6,645 nucleotides of DNA from Bacteroidota bacterium (GTDB lineage Bacteria > Bacteroidota > Bacteroidia > Bacteroidales > WCHB1-69), in the NCBI GenBank assembly GCA_023459435.1, contig JAEWUL010000169.1, positions 1 through 6,645 of the forward strand. Reading direction: 5' to 3'. The notes beneath the pieces are model-generated. The model was not told the origin of the DNA. It made no database searches and saw nothing but the letters and a program-made list of their open reading frames with translations. Position 1 is the first letter of the stretch. Each line of letters starts with the position of its first letter. The position numbers and the translations under genes were made by a program. Positions 1 through 6,645 of this stretch are shown here, piece by piece.

Positions 1-704
1 ACATTAATATCCCCTACAACAATAACAGCTTGTAAATCTGGACGATACCACTCTTTGTAAAAATCTTTTATGGTTTGGGTCTTAAAGTTTTGTAAGTTCT
101 CTAATGTTCCAATCGGCAAACGATCTGCATAACGGGATCCATTAAATGCAACCGGGAACCATTTTTTTCTCATTCTATCCTGAGCACCTAACCCATTTCT
201 ATACTCTTCAATGATAATCCCTCTTTCATTATTGATCTCTTCATCATCCATTAAAAGTCCGTTGGCCCATCCTTTTAGAATGTTCAATCCAAACTCAATG
301 TTTTTGGGATCTTCTGTAGGCATCGTGATCTCATAAACCGTTTCATCAAATGATGTATACGCATTGATACCTCCTCCAAAAGAAACACCCAATTTTTGAA
401 GTTCACTGATCATGGTGTTGCCAGGATATCCTTCAATACCATTGAACGCCATATGTTCTGTAAAGTGTGCCAAACCTAACTGAGCTTCTGTTTCTTGCAT
501 AGATCCAGCATTTACAGCTAATCTGAACTCTACTCTCTTTTCAGGCTTCTTGTTGGCACGAATATAATACGTTAACCCATTCGATAATTTACCAATTCTG
601 ACATTAGGGTCGTTTTTGATTGGATCAGACAGTTGCTGCTGTCCGACTAAAGTTGTTCCCATCGTGATTAAGGCGACAACTAAAAATAAAAAGATTTTTT
701 TCAT
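1..704 (-). CDS. M16 family zinc metallopeptidase, exported, N-terminal part (3' end outside window)
   Basis: This is a partial gene: 234 codons from the ATG at 704 down to the window edge, with no stop. The start follows from a typical Sec signal peptide, MKKIF plus a hydrophobic run to about residue 20; there is no lipobox cysteine, so the product is probably periplasmic or outer-envelope rather than a lipoprotein. The inverted zinc motif of M16 peptidases, HFTEH, is at residues 80-84 (His80 and His84 zinc ligands, Glu83 the catalytic base). The matching downstream motif NERGIIIEEYR follows, with Glu160 and the likely third zinc ligand Glu167. The N-terminal catalytic domain therefore looks active. 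Family members of this type (insulinase/PqqL-like) usually have about 900 residues with four related domains, so most of the gene lies outside. The substrate cannot be told from the sequence. The gene follows the thioredoxin-like gene after 73 bases, a looser spacing than in the upstream cluster. No Shine-Dalgarno is visible; the leader is A/T-rich. Confidence 0.93.
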   Translation of the reverse strand, partial: MKKIFLFLVVALITMGTTLVGQQQLSDPIKNDPNVRIGKLSNGLTYYIRANKKPEKRVEFRLAVNAGSMQETEAQLGLAHFTEHMAFNGIEGYPGNTMISELQKLGVSFGGGINAYTSFDETVYEITMPTEDPKNIEFGLNILKGWANGLLMDDEEINNERGIIIEEYRNGLGAQDRMRKKWFPVAFNGSRYADRLPIGTLENLQNFKTQTIKDFYKEWYRPDLQAVIVVGDIN

Positions 705-777
705 TGTATTTATTTTAGATGATTTTAATATTGTTCTAATGGCTTATTAGTAACCATTTTTTACTTTTGTTACACGT

Positions 778-2172
778 TTATGGATTGATCATCTGCATAT
801 AGATCTCTATTTCATTTTTTAAAAGATCTTTTTTGATCACTTTCTTATCTTTGTCTAACAAATATAATGTGGGGATGGTCCTGGTATCAAACATCTTATT
901 CTTTTCTATTGCTAAATCATAATTCCATCCATGCATGTATGCAGGATTTGCTGCACTCTGTAAATATCTGTTCCAGATCTTTTCATCAGCTTCAAAATAG
1001 ACAGTTACTACCTTTAGCTTTTGATCTGCGATCGCTTTTTTAAAATGATCCATCGATTCCATTTTTTGCCTTAACTCAATACAGGAAGGACAATCCGGAT
1101 TTTGAAAATAGAGCAATAAGTACGGCGCTTCCAGTTCATATAGGTTTGTGGTATCACCATTACTCATGATCAAAGCAAAATCAGGAACTACACTTCCCTC
1201 CCTATTTTTATCAATGATCTGTAATTCATATTCATATCTGGTTTTTCGTTCCATACTTAATTCCGGATATTGTAAAGCATTCTTCAGCATCTCAATATAA
1301 AGATACTCATCTCTGTAAGGAGATGTAATGGATCCATAAAATAACTCCAGATAATCAAAAAACTGATAATAATGGGCTCTTGAAACTTTACTTTTATCCA
1401 AATCACGGATTACGATAGGAGTCGCTACCTCTGGTTGTAATTCCAGAATAACCTGTGCATAAAACTTAAATTTATTGTAGGGTAATGGTGTATTAAGCAA
1501 CCTTTCATCCGTCCATTGATACGTATCAAATTGATGTTCCAGCAAATACGTATAATATTGTACTCTGTTTTTGTAATACTCCTTTGGTGGTGATGGAATC
1601 TCAATTGTGGATTGAATAATAGATTTTAAAAGAGTGTTTTTTTGATCACTTATAAACAATACCTGATATGCTTTTTTCTCCTGTTGTATCATTTCCGCTT
1701 TTTGGGAAATAGTATCTACAAAAGGTTGAAGCATATAGGTGGGTAAGTTTCTGCTTTTGAGTTCCTGAAACTCTTTATCCAATTGTGCTATACGAGCATC
1801 AAAAGATGCCATCTTTTTAATATATTCCTGATTGGACTGATTCTCAGGAGACCCATTAAAGATAAATTCATTCCCCTGAATGTGAATGGTATACGATTGT
1901 CCTTTCGTTGAGGAAATAAAAAACTCTACCATAACAGTTGTATCTTTAGTAATCAAGTAGATCCCGGGAACTAATGGTGTGTCCAGAGTAAAACTCATCT
2001 CCTTATTGTAAGGTAACGTGAGTAGCTTCTCGTATTTGAAATTTTTGGTATGGTATGCTTGTAATGAAATGGAATCTGCCCGAAAGTCTGAAATCAATTT
2101 CAGTTTAAAATTTTGTGCCCCGAGATTTGAAAAAATCATCAAAACTAGTATCGCTAAAAATATTTTTCTCAT
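778..2172 (-). CDS. Exported DUF5106/TlpA-like thioredoxin-fold protein with CPSC active site
   Basis: The product is 464 residues and probably a periplasmic thiol-disulfide oxidoreductase. A Sec signal peptide covers residues 1-20 (MRKIF, hydrophobic core, likely cleavage near LGAQ). Residues 21-110 form a strand-rich region resembling DUF4369, ending in FNGSPEN, typical of Bacteroidota TlpA-like proteins. Residues 120-170 are charged and helical, perhaps coiled coil. Residues 190-310 resemble DUF5106, including the 'DERLLNTPL' segment. The C-terminal thioredoxin/AhpC-TSA domain starts near residue 329 with VPDFAL, has CPSC at 361-364 in the context NPDCPSC, and has the cis-proline loop TIPT at 432-435 (Pro434). 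All residues needed for dithiol chemistry are present. The stop codon of nnr lies two bases upstream of this ATG, which suggests translational coupling. The partner substrate is unknown; a reductase for cytochrome maturation or for other exported proteins is possible, but the DUF5106 group has no settled role. The stop is TAA at 780-778. Confidence 0.9.
   Translation of the reverse strand: MRKIFLAILVLMIFSNLGAQNFKLKLISDFRADSISLQAYHTKNFKYEKLLTLPYNKEMSFTLDTPLVPGIYLITKDTTVMVEFFISSTKGQSYTIHIQGNEFIFNGSPENQSNQEYIKKMASFDARIAQLDKEFQELKSRNLPTYMLQPFVDTISQKAEMIQQEKKAYQVLFISDQKNTLLKSIIQSTIEIPSPPKEYYKNRVQYYTYLLEHQFDTYQWTDERLLNTPLPYNKFKFYAQVILELQPEVATPIVIRDLDKSKVSRAHYYQFFDYLELFYGSITSPYRDEYLYIEMLKNALQYPELSMERKTRYEYELQIIDKNREGSVVPDFALIMSNGDTTNLYELEAPYLLLYFQNPDCPSCIELRQKMESMDHFKKAIADQKLKVVTVYFEADEKIWNRYLQSAANPAYMHGWNYDLAIEKNKMFDTRTIPTLYLLDKDKKVIKKDLLKNEIEIYMQMINP
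859..891 (-). promoter_or_regulatory. Candidate internal Bacteroidota promoter upstream of the M16 peptidase gene
   Basis: Read on the minus strand, TTTG (891-888) is followed after 21 bases by TATATTTG (866-859). This is an exact match to the -33 TTTG and -7 TAnnTTTG elements of the primary sigma factor in Bacteroidota, with spacing inside the accepted range. It lies inside the 3' part of the thioredoxin-like gene (codons for KMFD and LYLL) and would start a transcript near 852, giving a leader of about 150 bases before the M16 start at 704. AT-rich coding sequence can produce such a match by chance, and no data support use. Confidence 0.3.
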
Positions 2173-2174
2173 TT

Positions 2175-3704
2175 TTATTTCAACTTTTTAAATGCTTTTC
2201 CTATATAATGTGGAATATCTGAAGCGTTTAAACTCTCTATAGATTCCAGCTCTTCAACCGCAATGTCAGCAGCCAGACCATGAATATACACAGCTAATAA
2301 AGAAGCAACATGGGGTGGATATCTTTGCGCCAGGAAAGAAAGCAGAAGACCTGAAAGCAGATCACCGGAACCGGCAGTAGCTAGCCCAGGATTTCCTGAC
2401 ATATTAAAAAACAGTTCCCCGCTGGGAAGTGCAACCATCGTATGTGCGCCTTTTAATATCACAATCAACTGATAATTCTTGGAAAATTCCTGCACCATTG
2501 AGATTCTTTCAAAATCATGGGTTACTTTACCTGCAACCCTTTCAAACTCTTTCAGATGTGGTGTTAAAATGGTGTAAGGAGGAAGTAATGGAAGCCATTC
2601 CGGATGTTCACTGAGCAAATTGAGTGCATCTGCATCAATCACCAAAGGGATATTTCGATCCATCTGAGCCAGTTTCTTTAAAAATTGCATCATCCCTATG
2701 GAAGTTTTCTCATGCCGCCCGATCCCGGATCCAACAGCAATCGCATCGAATGGAGTCAAATCTGAAGTAAAACCGGAGAAACAATGCTCATTTGAATCAA
2801 TAGAGTGAACTGCTTCAGGAACTGTAACAGCCAGCTTATCCAACACCAACTGTGGGGCATGTACCGTTAACTTTCCTAATCCACCTCTCATCGCCGATTT
2901 CGCAGCAAGTATTGCTGCTCCCGGCATCGTTGAAGAACCCGAGATCAACAATGCATGTCCTTTAGTACCTTTGTGTGCAAACTTTTTAGGGATACTCAAT
3001 AACATGGAACACATCTCCAAATCAATACATTTATTTTTGGGCTGAAATGTACCTGGAGTTAATAAACCAATATCAATAACGGTAAACGATCCGATCCGTT
3101 CCTCATTTTCAGGAAGTAAAAATGCCATTTTGGGGTATTGAAAACTATATACTTTATGTGCCAGTATCGTAACTGCATCAAAAGGAGTATGCTGATCACT
3201 GTAAAGTCCAGATGGAATATCTACAGATACAACAAACGCATTTAAAGAGTTGATCCCTTCCACCAACCGGGCAAAATCACCCTCTAATGGTCTGACTAAA
3301 CCGATCCCAAAAAGGGCATCAATAATGAGTGGTGAAAATGGAAAATCCAACCGCTCTAAATGGTTGATAAAATCAGTAGCCTCAACAAATTGAATCTTAG
3401 GGTTATCCTTGATCCGATCTAAATTGATGTTGAATTCCGATGATGTTTTATACCCAAAATGAGCCAAAACAACCTTAACAGGGATCACCTCTGAGAGATA
3501 TCTGGCAATCACCAGTCCATCTCCCCCATTGTTACCCGGACCACAAAAAATGACAACTTCACTAAACAAATAAATATTGTAATCTTTTAAAAGCTGTTCC
3601 GTAAAGTTAAAGGCAGCCCGCTCCATCAGATCTATAGCCAATATGGGCTCTGCCTGCATCGTAAAATCTTCAGATTCCCGAATTTGTGATACTGTTAAGA
3701 TCAT
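2175..3704 (-). CDS. nnr: Bifunctional NAD(P)H-hydrate epimerase / ADP-dependent NAD(P)H-hydrate dehydratase
   Basis: The product is 509 residues, the normal length for the fused bacterial form (YjeF). It is a cytosolic metabolite-repair enzyme: the N-terminal domain interconverts the S and R forms of hydrated NADH and NADPH, and the C-terminal domain dehydrates the S form back to NAD(P)H using ADP. The YjeF_N epimerase domain (about 1-215) shows GPGNNGGDG at 55-63, IDALFGIG at 128-135 and VDIPSG at 161-166. The ribokinase-like dehydratase domain (about 235-509) shows HKGTKGHALLISGS at 244-257, VIDADALN at 355-362, TPHLKEF at 381-387, and GNPGLATAGSGD at 437-448 with the catalytic-type Asp448. 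One small oddity is TPHLKEF, where proline usually follows the histidine. Both domains look intact. The start has a weak Shine-Dalgarno, AGGA, five bases before the ATG and overlapping the stop codon of the preceding DUF4293 gene, seven bases away. The stop is two bases before the thioredoxin-like gene. Confidence 0.96.
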   Translation of the reverse strand: MILTVSQIRESEDFTMQAEPILAIDLMERAAFNFTEQLLKDYNIYLFSEVVIFCGPGNNGGDGLVIARYLSEVIPVKVVLAHFGYKTSSEFNINLDRIKDNPKIQFVEATDFINHLERLDFPFSPLIIDALFGIGLVRPLEGDFARLVEGINSLNAFVVSVDIPSGLYSDQHTPFDAVTILAHKVYSFQYPKMAFLLPENEERIGSFTVIDIGLLTPGTFQPKNKCIDLEMCSMLLSIPKKFAHKGTKGHALLISGSSTMPGAAILAAKSAMRGGLGKLTVHAPQLVLDKLAVTVPEAVHSIDSNEHCFSGFTSDLTPFDAIAVGSGIGRHEKTSIGMMQFLKKLAQMDRNIPLVIDADALNLLSEHPEWLPLLPPYTILTPHLKEFERVAGKVTHDFERISMVQEFSKNYQLIVILKGAHTMVALPSGELFFNMSGNPGLATAGSGDLLSGLLLSFLAQRYPPHVASLLAVYIHGLAADIAVEELESIESLNASDIPHYIGKAFKKLK

Positions 3705-3709
3705 ATTGT

Positions 3710-3713
3710 TCCT
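3710..3713 (-). promoter_or_regulatory. Weak Shine-Dalgarno for nnr overlapping the DUF4293 stop codon
   Basis: On the minus strand the junction reads TAGGAACAATATG. AGGA lies five bases before the nnr ATG and shares its AGG... start with the TAG stop of the upstream gene. It is the only Shine-Dalgarno-like stretch before any start in this window. Terminating ribosomes could re-initiate here, which is an inference from spacing alone. Confidence 0.35.
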
Positions 3714-4182
3714 ATCTTAAACGTTCTGTACTCCGTACCAATGCCTCATCCTTAAGAATGGATCTCTTGGCCATATATAAACCAAAAGCAGTCACTAAAC
3801 TGATTAAGATCACAAAATTAAAATCTAATACAGTTCCTGCTAATATGGTATTTTTAGGGAAAATCATTTTAGGATATATATAATACATACTAAATAAAGC
3901 ACCTAAAATAACAAGCATGTTAAAATTGATAATCCTGACTTGTAACTTCCTTTTTTTGTATAAAAAGATGGTAACCACAGATAATAGAGTAGATAATATG
4001 AGCAATAACCCATTGTACATGGTACTTGTGACGATCATTTCTGTATTGATCACTTTTACAGAAAAGGATGTGTATTCATAAAACCCTTCACTCCCTTGCA
4101 AAGTTCCAATAGGAATGAACAATAATATAAACGTAACAACAGCAGAACAAAATAGATAAATAGTTTGAATTCTTTGTAACAT
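3712..4182 (-). CDS. DUF4293 family four-helix inner-membrane protein, function unknown
   Basis: The product is 156 residues and belongs to the Bacteroidota-specific DUF4293 family, recognised by its opening MLQRIQTIYL and its closing DEALVRSTERLR, both hallmark positions of the family, and by its length. Four hydrophobic segments are visible at about 7-26, 55-75, 84-104 and 121-138. A polar stretch of about 25 residues lies between helices 1 and 2, and a basic loop (YKKRKLQVR, 75-83) between helices 2 and 3. By the positive-inside rule the basic loop and the charged C-tail (AKRSILKDE onward) face the cytoplasm, which puts both termini inside and the 27-54 loop outside. No catalytic motif is visible and I propose no function. 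It sits 11 bases after cutC and 7 before nnr, so it is very likely co-transcribed with both. The bases before its start (A4T7) hold no ribosome binding site. The stop is TAG. Confidence 0.88.
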   Translation of the reverse strand: MLQRIQTIYLFCSAVVTFILLFIPIGTLQGSEGFYEYTSFSVKVINTEMIVTSTMYNGLLLILSTLLSVVTIFLYKKRKLQVRIINFNMLVILGALFSMYYIYPKMIFPKNTILAGTVLDFNFVILISLVTAFGLYMAKRSILKDEALVRSTERLR

Positions 4183-4193
4183 AAAAAAATTTT

Positions 4194-4946
4194 TTAATGA
4201 TTGGTATAAAGTGGCAAAGATAATAATTTTTTGATTAAGTTGTATTCACTTTCTTGATGTATATAATTGGATCTATCTAACAAACGATTCAAAGAAACAC
4301 TCTCAAAACACTCCTCTACAGGCCGAGTACATGAAGAATGGATCTCTGTGACACCGGTACGTTCCACTATCTCTTTTGCATTTTCAGGGTTAATCCCACT
4401 CCCTGCTAATATGATAATCCTTCCAGCTGAACTTCGTACCATATCTTCTAATATCGGAATCCCTTCAAATGCCGTCGGTTTTGTCCCTGAAGTGAGTATT
4501 CTGGTACACCCACATGAAATAATCTCTTCCATGGCTGTTACCCAGTCTGAACAGATATCAAAAGCGCGATGAAAAGTGACTTCCATGGGTGAGGCCAGCT
4601 GAACAATCTCCCGCGTCCTCCCGGTGTCAATAGTGTAATCCTGCTTTAAAAATCCAATCACAACCCCATGTACGCCCATCTCCTTGCATTGTTTTACATC
4701 CCGCTTGATGGCTTCATATTCTGCTTCATTATAACAAAAATTTCCACTCCTGGGACGTATCAACACATTGGTTTTCAATGCCAAATGTTCAACACAATAC
4801 GAAATAGCCCCAAATGAAGGAGTTGTGCCTCCCTCCTGAAGATTCTGGCACAACTCTATCCTGTCCGCTCCTGCTAAGTCTGCATATATCGCCGACTGAA
4901 CACTGGGAGCACATATTTCAATTTTGATCTTTTTTGCGTTAGACAT
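4194..4946 (-). CDS. cutC: CutC family TIM-barrel protein (copper homeostasis protein homologue)
   Basis: The product is 250 residues, the usual CutC length, cytosolic, with no signal peptide. Family blocks appear in order: RIELCQNLQEGGTTPS (29-44), VLIRPRSGNFCY (61-72), VTFHRAFD (123-130), RILTSG (149-154), LAGSGIN (180-186) and IHSS (202-205). These match the eight-stranded barrel fold of the family. The link to copper rests on older E. coli genetics and on Cu(I) binding by the human protein, and the true reaction, if any, is unsettled. Cys12 and Cys33 fall at the positions of the cysteine pair proposed as Cu(I) ligands in human CutC. The protein has ten cysteines, many for a cytosolic protein of this size. 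The ATG at 4946 is five bases after the htpG stop; another ATG three to four bases earlier (4950) is out of frame. No Shine-Dalgarno is visible. It is followed 11 bases later by the DUF4293 gene. Confidence 0.95.
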   Translation of the reverse strand: MSNAKKIKIEICAPSVQSAIYADLAGADRIELCQNLQEGGTTPSFGAISYCVEHLALKTNVLIRPRSGNFCYNEAEYEAIKRDVKQCKEMGVHGVVIGFLKQDYTIDTGRTREIVQLASPMEVTFHRAFDICSDWVTAMEEIISCGCTRILTSGTKPTAFEGIPILEDMVRSSAGRIIILAGSGINPENAKEIVERTGVTEIHSSCTRPVEECFESVSLNRLLDRSNYIHQESEYNLIKKLLSLPLYTNH

Positions 4947-4951
4947 CCATT

Positions 4952-6645
4952 CTAGTTCATCATTTGAATACTTCTTTTTACAAAATCGCTTAACTTTTCT
5001 CCAGTAAGCATATTTTGTGATAATAACGCTAAATCTACCATTTGTTGTATAACCTGTTGTTGTTTTTCTTCATTTTCTTCCTGAAGGATCTTCTGAACAA
5101 TCTCATGATTGCCATTGATCACCATATTATAATGTTCAAAGGCTCCATAAAAACTTTTTTGTCCGGAAATCTTCTCCATATCCTGATATCTTCTCATAAA
5201 CTCATTTCTTGTGATCATAATCGGAAGATCTGTCTCACTCATACTTTCAATTTGTATAGTAAACTTCTCTTTTTCAATTTGTTTATCAAAAGCTTCTTTC
5301 AATTTAGTCGTTTCATCTTCGGAGAGTTTCGATACATGGGATTCCTCTTTTTCTATCAGTTTGTCAATAACATCTGCATCAACTCTTGTAAAACGTGATT
5401 TTTCAAGTTTTTGTTCGAGCATATTAATAAAATGGACATCTAAAAATCCATCCATCAACAAGACATCATAACCACGCTCCTGAGCATTCTGAATATAAAC
5501 ATGCTGTGTCTCCTTTTCAGATGCATATAAATAGATCAACTGCTCCGTTTTGTCTTTTTGTAATGTTTCAATATGGGCTCTGTACTCCTCTAAAGTGAAA
5601 TATTTCCCTTCCATATTCTTCAACAGGAAGAAATTTTTGGCCTTGTCATAAAATTTCTCATCCGATATGGAACCATATTGGATAAACACTTTAATATCAT
5701 CCCATTTCTTTTCAAAATCTTCCCTGTCATTTTTGAACATCTCTTCTAATTTATCCGCAACCTTTTTGGATATATGAGTGGAGATCTTTTTTACCTGTGC
5801 ATCCGATTGCAAATAGGATCTCGATACATTTAACGGAATATCCGGTGAATCAATCACACCATGCAACAACATCATGAATTCAGGAATAACACCCTCCAAC
5901 TGATCTGTAATAAACACCTGATTGCAATAGAGTTGTACCTTGTTCTTTTGTATTTCAAACTGGTTTTTTACCTTTGGGAAATACAATACTCCGGTCAAAT
6001 TAAAAGGATAATCTACATTCAAATGGATCTGGAACAACGGCTCATCAAAACTCATCGGATACAACTCTCTGTAAAACTTCGTGTAATCCTCTTGCGTTAA
6101 TTGGGATGGGGATTGTTTCCATAATGGATTGGTATTGTTGATCATCCGGGGCTTCTCAATCTCAACAGACTTCTCCTCCCCTTCCGGTTTTACCCAATCT
6201 TTTTCCATTCCACATTGAATAGGAACAGGTAAAAATCTGCAATATTTGTTCAATAACTCTACAATCTTGCTCTCTTCTAAAAACAACTCTTCCTCTTCCC
6301 CGATGTGCAATATAATTTCAGTTCCTCTATCTTCCTTCTCTACAGGCTCTATGCTATACTCCGGAGACCCATCACATACCCATCTTACTGCCTGTGAACC
6401 ATCTATATACGATTTAGTAATGATCTCTACCTCTTTGGCTACCATAAAGGAGGAATAAAACCCTAACCCAAAATGACCAATAATGGATGCTGCATCTGCT
6501 CCTTTATACTTGTCCAGAAACTCTTCTGCACTGGAAAACGCAATCTGAGTAATATATTTTACAACTTCTTCTTCTGTCATCCCGATCCCCCTGTCAATAA
6601 CCCTCAAAGTTTTATCATCTTTGTTAACAACAACCTGTATCGTTG
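4952..6645 (-). CDS. htpG: Hsp90-family molecular chaperone HtpG (5' end outside window)
   Basis: This is the cytosolic ATP-dependent chaperone that refolds and holds client proteins as a homodimer. The window holds 563 codons and the TAG stop. The frame stays open to 6645, encoding TIQVVVNKDDKTLRVIDRG before the ATP-lid region, so about 60 N-terminal residues, including the segment with the catalytic glutamate, lie outside. In fragment numbering the GHKL ATP-site motif DRGIGM is at 17-22 and GHFGLGF at 56-62. The middle-domain motif NPLWKQSPSQLT follows near 172-183, and PLNVSRSYLQSD near 270-281 carries the conserved arginine (Arg275) that contacts ATP gamma-phosphate in this family. The C-terminal dimerisation region ends with LALLSQNMLTGEKLSDFVKRS, as in Bacteroidota homologues. 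All visible motifs are intact. A TTG at 6607 could be mistaken for a start, but it lies inside the conserved domain. cutC starts five bases after the stop, so htpG is the first visible gene of the cluster. Confidence 0.97.
   Translation of the reverse strand, partial: TIQVVVNKDDKTLRVIDRGIGMTEEEVVKYITQIAFSSAEEFLDKYKGADAASIIGHFGLGFYSSFMVAKEVEIITKSYIDGSQAVRWVCDGSPEYSIEPVEKEDRGTEIILHIGEEEELFLEESKIVELLNKYCRFLPVPIQCGMEKDWVKPEGEEKSVEIEKPRMINNTNPLWKQSPSQLTQEDYTKFYRELYPMSFDEPLFQIHLNVDYPFNLTGVLYFPKVKNQFEIQKNKVQLYCNQVFITDQLEGVIPEFMMLLHGVIDSPDIPLNVSRSYLQSDAQVKKISTHISKKVADKLEEMFKNDREDFEKKWDDIKVFIQYGSISDEKFYDKAKNFFLLKNMEGKYFTLEEYRAHIETLQKDKTEQLIYLYASEKETQHVYIQNAQERGYDVLLMDGFLDVHFINMLEQKLEKSRFTRVDADVIDKLIEKEESHVSKLSEDETTKLKEAFDKQIEKEKFTIQIESMSETDLPIMITRNEFMRRYQDMEKISGQKSFYGAFEHYNMVINGNHEIVQKILQEENEEKQQQVIQQMVDLALLSQNMLTGEKLSDFVKRSIQMMN

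Noticed and set aside
738..758. Inverted repeat AATGG...CCATT in the gap between the thioredoxin-like and M16 genes, considered as a terminator.
   Set aside because: The stem is five pairs plus three after a bulge. On the transcribed minus strand it is followed by AGAACAATATT, with no T-run. The T-run lies on the plus-strand side, where there is no gene to terminate.
3813..3820. TAATTTTG on the minus strand, a -7-like match inside the DUF4293 gene, considered as a promoter for nnr.
   Set aside because: No -33 element is present 19-21 bases away. A single eight-base match with two free positions is expected by chance in AT-rich DNA.
4183..4195. A7T6 tract between cutC and the DUF4293 gene, considered as a terminator or regulatory element.
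   Set aside because: It has no GC stem and merely spans the short gap and the cutC stop codon. Such tracts are common in AT-rich intergenic DNA.
4215..4222. TATCTTTG on the minus strand, a -7-like match 33 bases before the DUF4293 start.
   Set aside because: There is no TTG or TTTG at the right distance upstream, it lies in the end of cutC, and the gene spacing argues for read-through.
5042..5398. Plus-strand open frame of 118 codons opposite htpG.
   Set aside because: It is fully antisense to a conserved gene, encodes a low-complexity Leu/Phe/Ile-rich product, and has no recognisable domain or promoter. The same applies to the shorter plus-strand frames at 2429, 3686, 4267, 5211, 5861 and 6246.
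6605..6607. TTG as a start codon for HtpG (start at 6607).
   Set aside because: The frame continues upstream to 6645 with conserved HtpG sequence (VVVNKDDKTLRVID), and the codon lies within the ATP-binding domain. The true start is outside the window.
1..6645. Search for a defence system, CRISPR array, toxin-antitoxin pair, transposase, integrase, tRNA or attachment site.
   Set aside because: Every gene belongs to a recognisable cellular family, the genes are evenly packed on one strand, and I saw no repeats or composition break that would suggest an insertion.

Overview
The window is an ordinary stretch of chromosome from a low-GC member of the Bacteroidota (GC is roughly 37-39% by eye). 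Three things point there. It carries families largely confined to that phylum (a DUF4293 membrane protein and a DUF5106/TlpA-type thioredoxin). HtpG has the Bacteroidota-like wording 'DRGIGMT', 'QIAFSSAEEF' and 'LALLSQNML'. Most starts lack a Shine-Dalgarno sequence and sit behind A-rich leaders. I cannot name the order or genus from the sequence alone.

All six genes lie on the minus strand, so transcription runs from high to low coordinates. In that order they are: htpG (cytosolic Hsp90 chaperone, 5' end outside the window), cutC (TIM-barrel protein of the CutC family), a four-helix DUF4293 inner-membrane protein, nnr (bifunctional NAD(P)HX epimerase/dehydratase), an exported DUF5106/TlpA-like thioredoxin-fold protein with a CPSC active site, and the first 234 codons of an exported M16 zinc metallopeptidase that runs off the window at position 1. 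The first five genes are separated by only 5, 11, 7 and 2 bases, so they look like one co-transcribed unit. Its promoter must lie beyond position 6645 unless internal promoters are used. The M16 gene follows after a longer gap of 73 bases and may have its own promoter inside the end of the thioredoxin gene, where a TTTG-N21-TATATTTG match to the Bacteroidota promoter consensus is present.

A loose theme of damage control can be inferred: protein refolding (HtpG), repair of hydrated NAD(P)H (Nnr), a possible metal-linked protein (CutC), envelope thiol chemistry (TlpA-like) and envelope proteolysis (M16). Nothing in the sequence proves that the genes act together. I found no mobile element, CRISPR array, RNA gene or clear intrinsic terminator, and no stretch over 300 bases without a gene. 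I see no new biological system. The items worth a second look are modest: the internal promoter candidate, an apparent excess of GATC sites, the uncharacterised DUF4293 protein inside a conserved-looking cluster, and a conserved cysteine pair in CutC.
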